From assembly GCF_000281045.1 (NCBI RefSeq), contig NW_008246138.1:142923-206922 (forward strand): DNA of 64,000 nt, read 5' to 3'. The first letter of the stretch is position 1, and each line of letters starts with the position of its first letter. Below, in pieces: positions 42,664-52,350 of the stretch. The notes beneath the pieces were generated by a model that was given only the letters and a program-made list of their open reading frames with translations, was not told the origin of the DNA and ran no database searches. Made by a program: the position numbers and the translations under genes. The DNA comes from Saprolegnia diclina VS20 (Eukaryota > Oomycota > Saprolegniomycetes > Saprolegniales > Saprolegniaceae).

Positions 42664-43035
42664 CTAATGGTGGTGCGCGGCGCCCTTGTTCGGGTTGCGG
42701 TTGTCGAGCTTGAAGTACTTGTCGTAGTCCGGGACGTAGAACACCTTGCCTTCGTGGAGGTTGAACCACTTAATGTACGGGGAGTCGTTGTGAGAGATGC
42801 CGATCGCGCGGTGCGAGTTGAACGAGGGCACGAGGATCGGGTTCTCCTTCGAGTTGCCCTGCGACTCTTCCGTGAAGATCGGGTCGCGCGAGAAGAGCTC
42901 GATGCCCTCCTCCGCGAGCTTGAGCTCGGCGCCCTGGCGACCGACGGCCTGCTCGATGATGTTGGGGAGGTCCTTCTCGAGCGTCGAGAACGAGCGCGTC
43001 GAGCGCTTCACGACGGTCTTGGCAAGGCTGAGCAT
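42664..43035 (-). CDS. Cytochrome c oxidase subunit 5b-like protein lacking zinc ligands
   Basis: A 123-residue single-exon protein with a mitochondrial-type presequence (MLSLAKTVVKRSTRSFSTLE). The core follows COX5B/COX4: GRQGAELKLAEEGIELF, KENPILVPS, IKWFNLHEGK and YFKLDN. In animal and yeast COX5B four cysteines bind zinc (GCICE and RCPRCG). Here those positions read GISHN and YVPDYD, so no Cys is left. The C-terminus ends in three His. It is expected in respiratory complex IV of the inner membrane. The assignment rests on the spacing of conserved blocks and is good but not certain. Confidence 0.78.
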   Translation of the reverse strand: MLSLAKTVVKRSTRSFSTLEKDLPNIIEQAVGRQGAELKLAEEGIELFSRDPIFTEESQGNSKENPILVPSFNSHRAIGISHNDSPYIKWFNLHEGKVFYVPDYDKYFKLDNRNPNKGAAHHH

Positions 43036-43294
43036 CTCTTCAGGGTAGCAAAACGATGAATAGCAGTCACTAGCCAAACACCACCCATTGCCGCGCCAGA
43101 ACCCAATCAAGTGCGCCGACGCAACAAGCGCACTTGATTGAATTCATCATGCTTTTCTTTGTATACGTCAAACCGCACTTGAGCAAGCGCGCGTGTGTTT
43201 TTGTGTCGCCGCGCTTCTGATTGGCCGAAATGCGACAGAAATACGCTCCACGAACACCGGCCCAATGAGCGCGCAGGGGAACTGCCTGGCAATC

Positions 43295-43990
43295 CTACCC
43301 TTCGCCATCGTTCCTCATATTATGAGAAGACGGTCGGACAAGCGGACGATACGCTCTCCGACGCTTGACAGCACTGCGTTCAAGAGCAGGCGAAAGAGAC
43401 GTCGAAGTCGACTCTGTAGGCGAGTCTGCGCTGCGAGTGGTGAGGACGAGGCGAGGGTTGCCGTCGCCTTCAAGGACACATAGACAGGGCACGGTGTAGC
43501 TATACATCGAGCCATGCCCATGCAACCGACGCCATGCAAAGAAAGACCTGCGGCTATCATGCGAGCTCGCATCGCAGATATAAATCAGGCCTTTCCCTCG
43601 ACGAAGATAGCGGCTGAGAGACCAAACCGGAGGACGCATACATCGTCCTGCTGCATCGAGCCAGCGCGGCTCTCGCTGTGCGTGCCATCGGCGCACTTCT
43701 GGTACCTACAAATATACGAGACCTGTCCATCGCCAACGATAGCGTGCCAGGCAGATACGCAGGCCTGGACTTCCTTGTGCTTCGTAGCAGGTGCGCCGTT
43801 ACGAGCACGAACTGCCACGTGGCAGGGCGAAGCGGTTTCATCTGAAAAAGGCTACTCGACGAGTGGAAAGACGAGCACCACTCTTGTGGGAAGCCCCCAG
43901 AGCGGAAGATCCACAGAGCTGGTGGGTGTCCAAGGTTGCTACTCGCTTACATGGTTGCATTGCATGCGAAATTCTTCAAGGCAACCATTC
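43295..43990 (-). pseudogene. Unassigned coding relic
   Basis: Minus-strand peptide with coding character lies in two adjoining frames. The upstream frame includes VQACVSAWHAIVGDGQVSYI, CRYQKCADG and DDVCVLRFGLSAAIFVEGK. The downstream frame includes GLIYICDASSHDSRR, SFFAWRRLHGHGSMYSYTVP and CLCVLEGDGNPRLVLTTRS. The frame change falls at a GGGAAAGG run near 43600, and in-frame stops occur farther upstream. A 55-nt intron (gtcgag to gcag) could instead bridge this point but would end the protein soon after. No family was recognised. It may be a decayed gene or a rapidly evolving one. Confidence 0.35.
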
Positions 43991-44058
43991 CTCATGGCAA
44001 CCAAGTCGAAAATGCTGCACGCAGAGAAGAAATATAGTGTTAAAGATTAATAGTTGGT

Positions 44059-44736
44059 CTATTCGACTTGGGCGGGCTTGGGCATGATGAAGAGCGACGT
44101 GGCCTCCGTGTATGTGTTGCCTTCCGCGTCTTGCACCTTGGCCTTGAGGTACACTTTCCGGCCTTCGATGCGCTCGAGCTCCGTCGTGACAATCGCGAGA
44201 GTTTGCGCCGGCAGCGGCTTGCGGAAGTTGACGTTCAGGTTCGCTGTGAAGCCCGCCTTGTCCATGATCCTAGACCCGCATTATCAATACGGTGGCACTT
44301 GACGGCAACGGCACATGATCGTACCAGTACATGGTCCAGCCAAAGAGCTCGTCGCAAATCGTCGAGATGCACCCGCCATGTACTAGACGTGGAGTGGTCC
44401 GTGAAGCTACTATCAAAAGACGGAATTACACGCACCAATGCCTTCGTGGCCGCAGAGACTGTTCCCGAAATGCACAAAGCTCGTCGTGGACTGCTTGTCG
44501 ACGTGGCCAAAGACGACGAAGGACTCGTACTTGCCGCCAATGTTGCGCAGCGAGTGAATGAAATGCTTCTCGACGTCAAAGAGGCTGCCGTCCCCAAAGG
44601 CCTTGTCGCTAGTGCCACCACAATTAGGATGACGTCTACGCCATCATGGACATTACCTCAGGTTTTCGTAGTCGGGGTTGGTGCGGTAGGCCGCGACGGG
44701 GTCCACCGGTGTCGTCGTCGTCGTCGTCATCGAGAC
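44059..44736 (-). CDS. Hotdog-fold acyl-CoA thioesterase (THEM4/PaaI-like), tandem copy A
   Basis: Exons 44736-44657, 44608-44436, 44382-44325 and 44269-44059 encode 173 residues. The hotdog domain shows the catalytic-helix motif VHGGCISTICDELFGWTMYW, then GFTANLNVNFRKPLPAQT and EGRKVYLKAKVQDAEG, as in THEM4-type thioesterases that hydrolyse long-chain acyl-CoA. A leading exon carries a Thr run (MVSMTTTTT) encoded by a CGT-type trinucleotide repeat. The middle exons have exactly the same lengths (173 and 58 nt) as in the copy 470 bp upstream, proving duplication. Only copy B has an intron in the last coding segment. The in vivo substrate is unknown. Confidence 0.85.
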
Positions 44737-45206
44737 CATGCTTCTTGTATTGTGTGCAGAGCCAAATGCAAAATGATCCCTTCATCGGCGCGGGACTCAC
44801 TCGGCAGAGTACCCCCGCGTGCCTCTTCCCGCTTTTTGCTGCAAGATTATTTTTTCTCATCGCTGTTTCGTAAACAGTGGAGTCCCAACGGCATACAAAC
44901 AACAAGATGATTTAATTCATGTGCATCAAGACCTACATTCCGGTTTGGGGTGTTGATGAATAGGGTCCGGTGCATCATCCGACGCCGGCGGATTTGTTAA
45001 CGCAGCAGCAGCAGCATGGACACCGCGAATCAGCGCCTCGCGCCGGTGACGTGTCTCGATGCCGTCTGCCTTTTCACGCCTGTGATTACTCAATCACTCT
45101 CGTTCATCGATTCTAGTGTTGAATGGGGTGTTGAATCCCAGAAGAAAGCAGAGTCTTCACTAGAAGTACGCTTCGAAATGCAGCTCCTCTAAGCTCGTAG
45201 TGGCAA
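44737..45206. other. 470-bp spacer between thioesterase copies
   Basis: It contains the promoter of copy A and the 3' end of copy B. A (cag)4-like run is at about 45003-45014. No gene is seen. Confidence 0.45.
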
Positions 45207-46151
45207 TTACGCTTCTGTGGGCCGTGGAAGAATGAAGAGCGCGCTGGCTTCCGTGTAGAGCGTGCCGTCGTTGTCTTCAACGCGAGCTTTCATAAAAACC
45301 TGCCAAATGCGTTAGCTTCCACGACCGGATTCACCGCCTCGTCGCACCTTGCGGCCCTCGCGGCGATCGAGCTCCGTGTAGATGATTCCGCTCGTCTGCG
45401 TCGGCAGCGGCTTGCGGAAGTTGACGTTCAGATACGCAGTAAAACCAACGTTGCCCGTGATCCTAAGGACGTTAATGTTGTGCCGCGACTCTTTCGTTTC
45501 TCTGGCGCGTACCAGTACATGGTCCAGCCAAAGAGCTCGTCGCAGACGGTCGAGATGCAGCCGCCGTGCACTATACGGTGTCCGTTTGTGGCGTAGTCCA
45601 TCGCAGTGCCGAACGTACCAATGCCCGTGTGGCCGCAGAGCTTTTCGCCGAAGTGCACGAGGCTGATCGTTTGCGTCTTGGCCACGTCGCCGTAGACCAT
45701 GAACTCTTCGTACTTGCCCTGGATATCCGAGAGCGAGTGGATGTAGTGCTTGGTCACGTCAAAGACGTTGCTCTCGACGAGCACGTCGGTGCTACGAGCA
45801 GCATGAGCACCACGCTCGAGCCTCGGTACGAACCTGATATCCTGGAAGCTCGCGTCGTTTGTGATCGCCACGTACTTGGACGGCATGCTAGGCTTGACCT
45901 ATGCACACGCGATCCATCGTCAGGGCCATCCGTGTTCGCAACGCCGTTGCGCACCGGCGTCACGTCGCCCAGTGCCGCATCGTTCGGTCGCTGGCGCTTG
46001 GCAAGCTAGCGCCGGCGGCGTGAGGAGCGCTACGAGTTGGCAGTAGACGTACGGGGGAAGACGGCGCTGTGGGCTCCATGCTGCGGTCGTCGTGCGAGTA
46101 AAACTGGCCGCCACGCCATCGTGGCTCCTCACCCTCGGAACGAGATGCCAT
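45207..46151 (-). CDS. Hotdog-fold acyl-CoA thioesterase (THEM4/PaaI-like), tandem copy B
   Basis: Seven exons (46151-46053, 46005-45955, 45898-45834, 45791-45619, 45570-45513, 45462-45348, 45299-45207) encode 217 residues. The domain matches copy A: KHYIHSLSDIQGKYEEFMVY, VHGGCISTVCDELFGWTMYW, GFTAYLNVNFRKPLPTQT, EGRKVFMKARVEDNDG. The N-terminal extension is longer. The 46151 ATG is the most upstream in frame. An overlapping ATG in another frame would encode a mitochondrial-like leader (MAWRPVLLARRPQHG) but does not keep phase. Inverted CCAAT boxes flank the start (46149, 46172). Copies A and B likely arose by tandem duplication and have diverged in introns and N-terminus. Confidence 0.83.
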
Positions 46152-46670
46152 TGGCTACATTTTGAGCCAATCCCGTCGCGGGATTTGATACGAGACTAAA
46201 CACACGCAATTCTGCACGATCACAGTGGGCACACAGGGTCACAGCATGAGTTGGCCTTGATCACAGCGAGACTCGACTCGGAGCGACGAGGTGATGGAAC
46301 GCAGCATCAAAAGAGCAGATGGCGCCGCCTAGAGCATTCGCTGCTTCGATCTCCGATAGCTAATACGCCTAGGTTGACTACTGGTAACTACAGTACTAGC
46401 CTACTTCTAGTACTACAGTAGTAGACCAATCGCAGCTACTGCGTCGCTGGGCGAGGACCGAGCTTTTGGAGACAGTTCTTCCAGAGCTTGTCTTTGGTGC
46501 GACGCTGCTTCCTTCGCTTGCGAGGAATCCAGCATCCCCCTCCAATGCTAACGCTGCATAGCCGGTTTGTCGTATGGAGAAGCATTCGAACCGAAGACCC
46601 TGATGTACTCTTCTCTACGTTGTACGAACTCGCCTCGATGCTCCAACCATTTTCAAATTGGTCCACGAAC
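46152..46670. other. 519-bp divergent spacer, thioesterase B / elicitin-like gene
   Basis: A CCAAT/ATTGG pair is near 46150-46175. Tact/agta-rich sequence that can fold back is at 46380-46425. The plus frame is open from 46488 into the elicitin-like gene but lacks a signal peptide there. No other gene is seen. Confidence 0.45.
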
Positions 46671-47183
46671 ATGCACGACTACACGCGCGTTCTCGTGCTC
46701 TTCCTATCGCTCGTCGTGCTCCAGTTGACGGCAGCCGACGACGTCCAGTGCAAGACGGAGCTCCAGGCCAAGGTGCTCGGCGCTTTCCAGGCCAACGCAG
46801 ACGCGTTTCGCCAGTGCTCGTCGACGAGCTCGTACCAGATCTTCCCGTACCCCGGATCGATGCCGTCGACGCTGCAAACCGTCGCGATCTGCGGCAGCGC
46901 CGACTGCGGCGTGCTCATGAAAATGATCGCCACGTTCCCCGACTGCGAACTCGCCGGCACGCCGCTGCGCCGCGTTGGCCTCGTCATGCTCCAGGTCTGC
47001 GACGCTCTTAGCCGCGGAGTTCCGGTGCCAGGCCCACGTCAAATTGCCGATCTCATCAACAACTACCAACCTCTAACGACCACACCGTCGATGGTCCCAA
47101 CATCGGTCGTGCCCACGCGTGCACCGTCGACCACCGCGCCCAGCAGCGCTCCACCAACGGCCGCTCCCTCGCCAGCGCCAGTG
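46671..47183 (+). CDS. Elicitin-like secreted protein, truncated by assembly gap
   Basis: Elicitins are oomycete-specific small secreted sterol/lipid-binding proteins, known as elicitors of plant defence in Phytophthora and Pythium. The visible 171 residues have a signal peptide (VLVLFLSLVVLQLTAA) and then a six-Cys domain: VQCKTEL, FRQCSST, AICGSADCG, FPDCEL and LQVCDAL. The spacing (21, 24, 4, 12, 17) is close to but shorter than classical elicitins, so it is an elicitin-like (ELL) type. A Thr/Pro/Ser/Ala-rich tail starts at about residue 135 and runs into the N gap, like GPI-anchored or wall-linked members. The start at 46671 is chosen because it directly precedes the signal peptide. Confidence 0.85.
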
Positions 47184-47283
47184 NNNNNNNNNNNNNNNNN
47201 NNNNNNNNNNNNNNNNNNNNNNNNNNNNNNNNNNNNNNNNNNNNNNNNNNNNNNNNNNNNNNNNNNNNNNNNNNNNNNNNNNN
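47184..47283. other. Assembly gap (100 N)
   Basis: Exactly 100 Ns, the usual placeholder for a gap of unknown size. It breaks the elicitin-like gene inside its low-complexity tail. Sequence on the right is markedly AT-rich, so the missing length is unknown. Confidence 0.97.
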
Positions 47284-47439
47284 GAGTTCGATATTGAATT
47301 GTGTATTGTCAGTTTGTGACACGGTGGGTGAAATGGTCGGTGACGAATGGCTGATAAATAAATAAAATTGAAAAAATAAAAGAAAATAAATCGAAAAAAT
47401 GTAGAAAAGGTCTAAAATTGTCTGTAGGGCGTAAAAAGA

Positions 47440-47512
47440 TGGTCTTACCCGGAATTGAACCGGGGGCCTTCTCCACGTCAAGGAGACGTGATAACCGCTA
47501 CACCATAAGACC
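47440..47512 (-). tRNA. tRNA-Val (anticodon GAC)
   Basis: Reading the minus strand, the acceptor stem GGTCTTA pairs with TAAGACC and the D arm carries TGGTGTAGCGGTTATCA (A box). The anticodon stem TCTCC/GGAGA encloses loop TTGACGT, so the anticodon is GAC, reading GUC. The T arm is CCCGG-TTCAATT-CCGGG (B box). The discriminator is A, CCA is not encoded and there is no intron. A T5 run (47433-47437) just downstream is a Pol III terminator. Confidence 0.95.
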
Positions 47513-48027
47513 TCGCATATTTGCTAACCATTTTTAGCATTTTTAGCATTTTTAGCATATTAATCACGTTAATACTCCACTTTTATTTATCTAGCACGCA
47601 CACGCTACAAAACACACCTCTGCAAGACATCCCACCACGTACGAACCAATCTTTTGCCATCACACGGGCCCGTGTTGACATCTTTTCCACCTGCTACGGT
47701 TGATTGGACAACCTCTTGGAGACGGTGCGAGTTGCCGATTGTTAGTCGACTACACATGTACTAGTAAAACGACGGGGAAACCAGTGGCTAACGACCGACA
47801 GCGAAATCTTCGCGCTGCGATCGTTCCCGCCGTGTACCGAGGCCGGGATCGAAGTGGCGTCCAATCGAAACAAAACAGACTTGAAGCGGGCGCTGGTGAT
47901 TGCATTCGCCCCGCAATGTGCGCAGTACGCACCTGGAGTCGTTTCCAGGAGTTGAACCCGTGGCCCAGAACTTTTGCGCGCGCAAAAACGCACACTAATT
48001 CCTGACGACGGAGATGGTGTGCACCGT

Positions 48028-48036
48028 TATCCGGAT
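48028..48036. promoter_or_regulatory. TATCCGGAT element upstream of CAF-1
   Basis: Recurrent TCCGGA-core site 57 bp before the CAF-1 start codon, similar in position to the thymidine kinase copy. Function is inferred. Confidence 0.4.
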
Positions 48037-48092
48037 TGCAACCCACTGTGCCATAGCGGGAAAGCGCGAGGGGCCCCATATTTGAGGCCAAG

Positions 48093-50475
48093 ATGACGAC
48101 GCCCGAGGTACATGAGCCGCCGCGACGAACGGCCGCAACCTCATCCGTGCCATGTGTAGAAGAAGCAGAAGTCCATCGCCGCCTTCTTCTCGCCTGTCAC
48201 CCGGGCGGCGGCGCCACCGGCTGCGGCGAATTCCGTCGAGGCCCAGCCAACAGCAGCGATCGCAGCGACCAAGCCGACCGCTTCACCGACGCAGTGCAAG
48301 TCGTCGACGCCCAAGCGCACTTCGATCAAGAAATCGATCGAAGAAAGCGCCAAGCGAGAGGCTACGGTTGTCGCTGTGGCATCGGTCGCCACGACTCCGG
48401 TGCCCGAACCGGCGGATGCGGCGGTCCGTAGCACACCGCCGAGCCCAGAGATAGCGTCGCCAACCAACGAAGAAAAGGCCGCTCCGCCGACTTCGGGATC
48501 AGCCAATGCACCCATTGATGTGGCCATGGACAGTGACGATGCTCCCGTAACAGCAACGAAGAAGCGCCGCTCGGACCCTGCAAGCGAAGCCAAGGCACCT
48601 GCAAAGAAGCATAAGAGCAAGGCGCCGATACGCAAAGAAGAAAGCGACAACGACGAGACTGCCAGCGTCGAAATCGTCGACGAGCCGCCCGCGAAAGAGA
48701 CGCGGAAGCGGACGCGGCCCGTGCGCCAAGCGGCCTCGGCTCCCAAGACCGCCGAGCCCGTCGAAGTTGTGTCCAAAAAGCCGACGCCGCGCGCCGCCAA
48801 AAAGAAGATTGTACCCGAGGTCGTGCTCGCGCCCGTCGTGCCACCGACACCCGTCGTCGTCTTGTCGCCGGCGCAGCAGCAGAAGCTCGACCTGTACCTC
48901 TCCAAGCTCCACGACGCCGAGCGTGCAATCCAAAGCGGCGACCCTGTCGCCCACGAAATCTACGGCCTCGCGCTCGACTCGCGGCTCGAGCTGCACGAAG
49001 CGCTCGAGGCCGAGTGCGCCACCGCGCTACGTTCTGAGAGCAGTGACGTCGCACTGGCGCTCAAGACGTACCTAGCGCGGTACGTGCAAGGTAGCATGAA
49101 CGCGCTCTCAGTTCTCGTGCGTGGCATTCGTGCTGCCTGGGCGGTCCTCGCGCCGGACCACGTCTTCAACAGCGCGGCCGTCGAGATGGAGATCAAGGTC
49201 ATGGCCGAGCGCATCGCGTACGGGGCCAAGCCGAAGAAATCCAACCTCTTTGAAGACACGACGCCTCGCGCGCTATACGTTTGGGAGGTCGGCAACCTCG
49301 ACGGACGCTTTGGCGACGACGACTCGGTCAAGGTCATTCGCCGCATGCGCAAGCAGCGGAAGCGCACGGGCGCGTACCTCAAGACGCTCGACCGCATCGT
49401 GAGTATGCTTCAGGATGCCAAGGTCGACGACTCCAAGCTCAGCGTCGAGGAGGCTAAGGCCAGCAAGTTCCTCGTCTCGGTCGAGATGGAGAAGCAGCGC
49501 GCGCTCGAGAAGGAGCAAAAGGCGACGCTCGCCCTCGAGAAAGAGGAGATCAAGCGCAAGGAAAAGGAAGACGCGGCCGAGAAGAAGCGCTTGAAAGACC
49601 AAGCAAAGGAGGACGCCGAGGCCGCCAAGCGCCGACAGACGCTTGTCTCGTACTTTCAGCCAACGCCCGCCAAACCGGCGGGCGTGCCCGCGCCGCCAGT
49701 GACGGTGGACCTCTCGGATGTCGACGCTGATGCTGCGGCGCGGCTGCTTGCTATGGACAAGGCCCTTGGGCTTGCAGGGTCCACAGCATCGGGCGACGTG
49801 GCGGCGGTCGCGTCCCTTCGCAAGCAGCGTGCGCTGATCGTATCTGGGAGCTGGTCCAGTCGCCGCGTGCGGCACCCGACGCTTGGGCTCAAGAAGCTGC
49901 TGCAGTTCCATGAAAACTACCGACCCGCGTACTGCGGCACGTTCTCCAAGAAGACACGCGTACTGCGGCGCGGCCGGAAGCCGTTGGCGCTCGTGCCGTC
50001 GCTCGACTACACGATCGACAGCGACGACGAGTGGGAGGAAGAAGAGGTCGGCGAAAGCCTCTCGGACCAGGACAGCGACGACGACGCCGAGGACGGCGAC
50101 GACGCTCTCGACTATGGCGACAAGTGGCTCGCGTACGAGGACGAAGTCGACTACGTGGACCGCGCACCGGACGACGAAGCGGCGACCGAGTCGCGCCACG
50201 TCAAGGTCTCGGACATGCCCAAGGCGAGCAAGCTCACGAAGCTCGTGCCGCGCATCATTGGCCCTTTCTACACACCGTCGTCGGCGCCCGAGCTCGCGGC
50301 CTTTCACATTGAGCTTCTGCATCCGATCGTCCTCGAGTCGCCGCTGCTCAAGAAGAAGGCGCCTGCTGTCGAGCCAGAGGCGACCCCGCCTGCGACCAAG
50401 GTCGTCGCCAAACCAACGTCTTCGACCAAAGCCGGCCTCACCATGTGGCTTCAAGCCGAGACGCCGTCGCAATGA
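48093..50475 (+). CDS. CHAF1A: Chromatin assembly factor 1 large subunit (p150/CAC1)
   Basis: This subunit deposits H3-H4 behind replication forks through PCNA. A 15-nt first exon (48093-48107) is spliced to 48160-50475, giving 776 residues. The first intron places a PIP box at the N-terminus (QKSIAAFF). The charged KER helix (about 360-420: LEKEQKATLALEKEEIKRKE) is followed by a second PIP-like motif QTLVSYFQ. The conserved CAC1 core reads LLQFHENYRPAYCGTFSKK, then PSLDYTIDSDDEWEEEE with the acidic ED domain and YGDKWLAYEDEVDYVD. The end carries the winged-helix-like region. The acidic stretches may bind histones. Confidence 0.92.
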
Positions 50476-50498
50476 ACCTTTATATATTCCTACCGTTT

Positions 50499-52298
50499 TT
50501 ACGCCTGCTTGTGACGATAGCCTTCGCCCTTCTCAAAGAGCTCGATGCGGTGGCCGAGGCGGCGCGCCCGGCGCAGGAACATGGTCTCGCTAATGGACGG
50601 GCGCTCGGCGGACCGTCGGGCTTTTTCGAGAAAGTCGTCGAGGTGCGGCGGCAGCTCCTGGCTCTCGATGGCTTTGGTCTTGGCGCGCGCGCCCGCGAGG
50701 AACCCAGGCGGCGCGAGTGCCTCAAGTTGGGCCGCAGTTGTGGGTTTGCGCGATCGGCGCATAAAGTCTTCTTCAAAGTCGGTGAGGCGCACGTCGTCGT
50801 TGTTGGCGTTGAGGAGCTGGTAGTCGCGGAGCCGCTCGGCGCGGGCGGCCGCCTCGCGGATGCTCCGAATGCGCATTTCAAGGAAGAGCACGACGAGCGC
50901 GACGACAAAGATAGTAAACCACCCAAGGTTCAGATAGTACACGGGGTTGCTCGTCGGATTCGCGAGCGTGAGATTCGCAAACGCGCAAATGGACGTCCAG
51001 ACCGAAATGACGTAAATGAACGACTTGACGATGCTCACATACCTACTCGCGCGGTTCAGATCTGGGTTGGGTCAACGGGATCAAACACCAGATGGAGGAC
51101 GTTTTGCAGACGAGCGTGAGACCAAAGAGGCCAATGTTCATAACCATGCCGATCGTGACCATGTACTCGCGGTAAAACGTAAAGAAGAGCGCGGCCACGA
51201 TCGCGATCGTCTTGCCGAGCTGACTCGCGAGCACGATGATGGGCGAAAACTTGATGTCGACGTCTTCTCTCGGGAAGAGGACCTCGGCCATGCCGGCGCT
51301 GAGAACGCCGATCGGAAGAAAGAAGGTGAGTCCAACGAGCCCGATGAACGCGAGCCTAACGCCCGCGATGAGGGTTTGTCACGGGTTCAGAGCGTACGGG
51401 AGGTGGTCGGGGCTCCAGCACACGAGGTTGACGTCGGGATATGCGTACAAGAACGGCTGCGTGTGGGTGCACTGAGACGCCGCGTCTTGGAACTGGTCGC
51501 ACGTGCAGCAAAAGAGGAACGATAAGAACGTATTGATGATGGCCTAGGCAAAACCATTTCCACGAGCACGATGATGAGACATGCAAAGCAGCGTCGTACG
51601 ACAAAGAGGATGCTGCTGACGAAGGGCGGAAGATCTTTGGTGAGCCGTTTGTTGAGCTTGGGGTAGCTCTTGTGGAACTTGTTGGCGCACTTGAGCAGCA
51701 CAAGGTAGGCAAACACGACCGTGATGGCGACGTACGCCTTGAGGTAGAGCACGTCCAGCGGCGCTAGTTTGAGTGCGTCGAGGTTGACGCCCGTAATGCC
51801 AAAGCTCCCGATCGCAGCAATAATCTTGGGCATGCGAAAGCCCGAGACCCTACCACGCGTTCGAGCACGAGTCGGTATACGGCGTGGAATACCATTTGAC
51901 CGTCTTGCTGAACGGAATGGTGTTTTGCTGCACGAGCTCCATAAAGAGACCGTAGACCGCGAGGTAGTTGCCGTGGTAGCCAAGCACGGGGTAGAAGCGC
52001 ACGGACTGACGCTCCTGAACCATCATGTTTTCGCTCTCTAGAGAAATTGGTCGCGACATAAGTCGCTACGATGATGGCGCATACGCTTGATGAGCTGGAG
52101 AATCGAGAGCACGACGAGAAGGTATATGACGACGAAGAAGCCGCCCATGAACCACTTCATAAAGTAGTCGACCGAGTCGGCTGCCGCGTCGAGCTGTGGC
52201 AAGACGACGCAAAAGAGCAGCAGCGGGACGATCCAGCCGATGGCCCAGAAGCTCCAGTGTTGCCAGAAGCGCAGACCCAAGCTCCCACTCTCCTTCAT
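50499..52298 (-). CDS. Multi-pass membrane protein of unknown family
   Basis: Six exons (52298-52085, 52037-51854, 51804-51600, 51543-51398, 51355-51101, 51042-50499) give 515 residues. About nine hydrophobic segments are visible, for example FWAIGWIVPLLLFCVVLP, FFVVIYLLVVLSILQLI, YVAITVVFAYLVLL, LAFIGLVGLTFFLPIGV, IAIVAALFFTFY, MVTIGMVMNIGLFGLTLVC and LNLGWFTIFVVALVVLFLEM. A loop between TM4 and TM5 has several Cys (FCCTCDQF, SQCTH, LVCW). The C-terminal 130 residues are cytosolic, basic and acidic mixed, with a Tyr/Leu-type sequence RDYQLL. No transporter or receptor signature was recognised. It is convergent with CAF-1, 23 bp apart. Exon 3/4 boundaries are the least sure. Confidence 0.75.
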
Positions 52299-52350
52299 CC
52301 TATCATGCGCGCATGATGTGACTCAACCTCGCACCCCATTTCTGAAAAGT

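Larger units (their letters stand above)
47284..48092. other. AT-rich region around tRNA-Val and upstream of CAF-1
   Basis: 47284-47650 is AT-rich with a tRNA gene. 47700-48092 is more balanced and contains a TATCCGGAT element before CAF-1. A B-box-like stretch (ggagttgaaccc, 47949-47960) is present without a tRNA fold. No protein gene is seen. Confidence 0.5.

Noticed and set aside
47949-47960. B-box-like sequence (possible second tRNA gene)
   Set aside because: No acceptor, D or anticodon stems could be folded around it on either strand.
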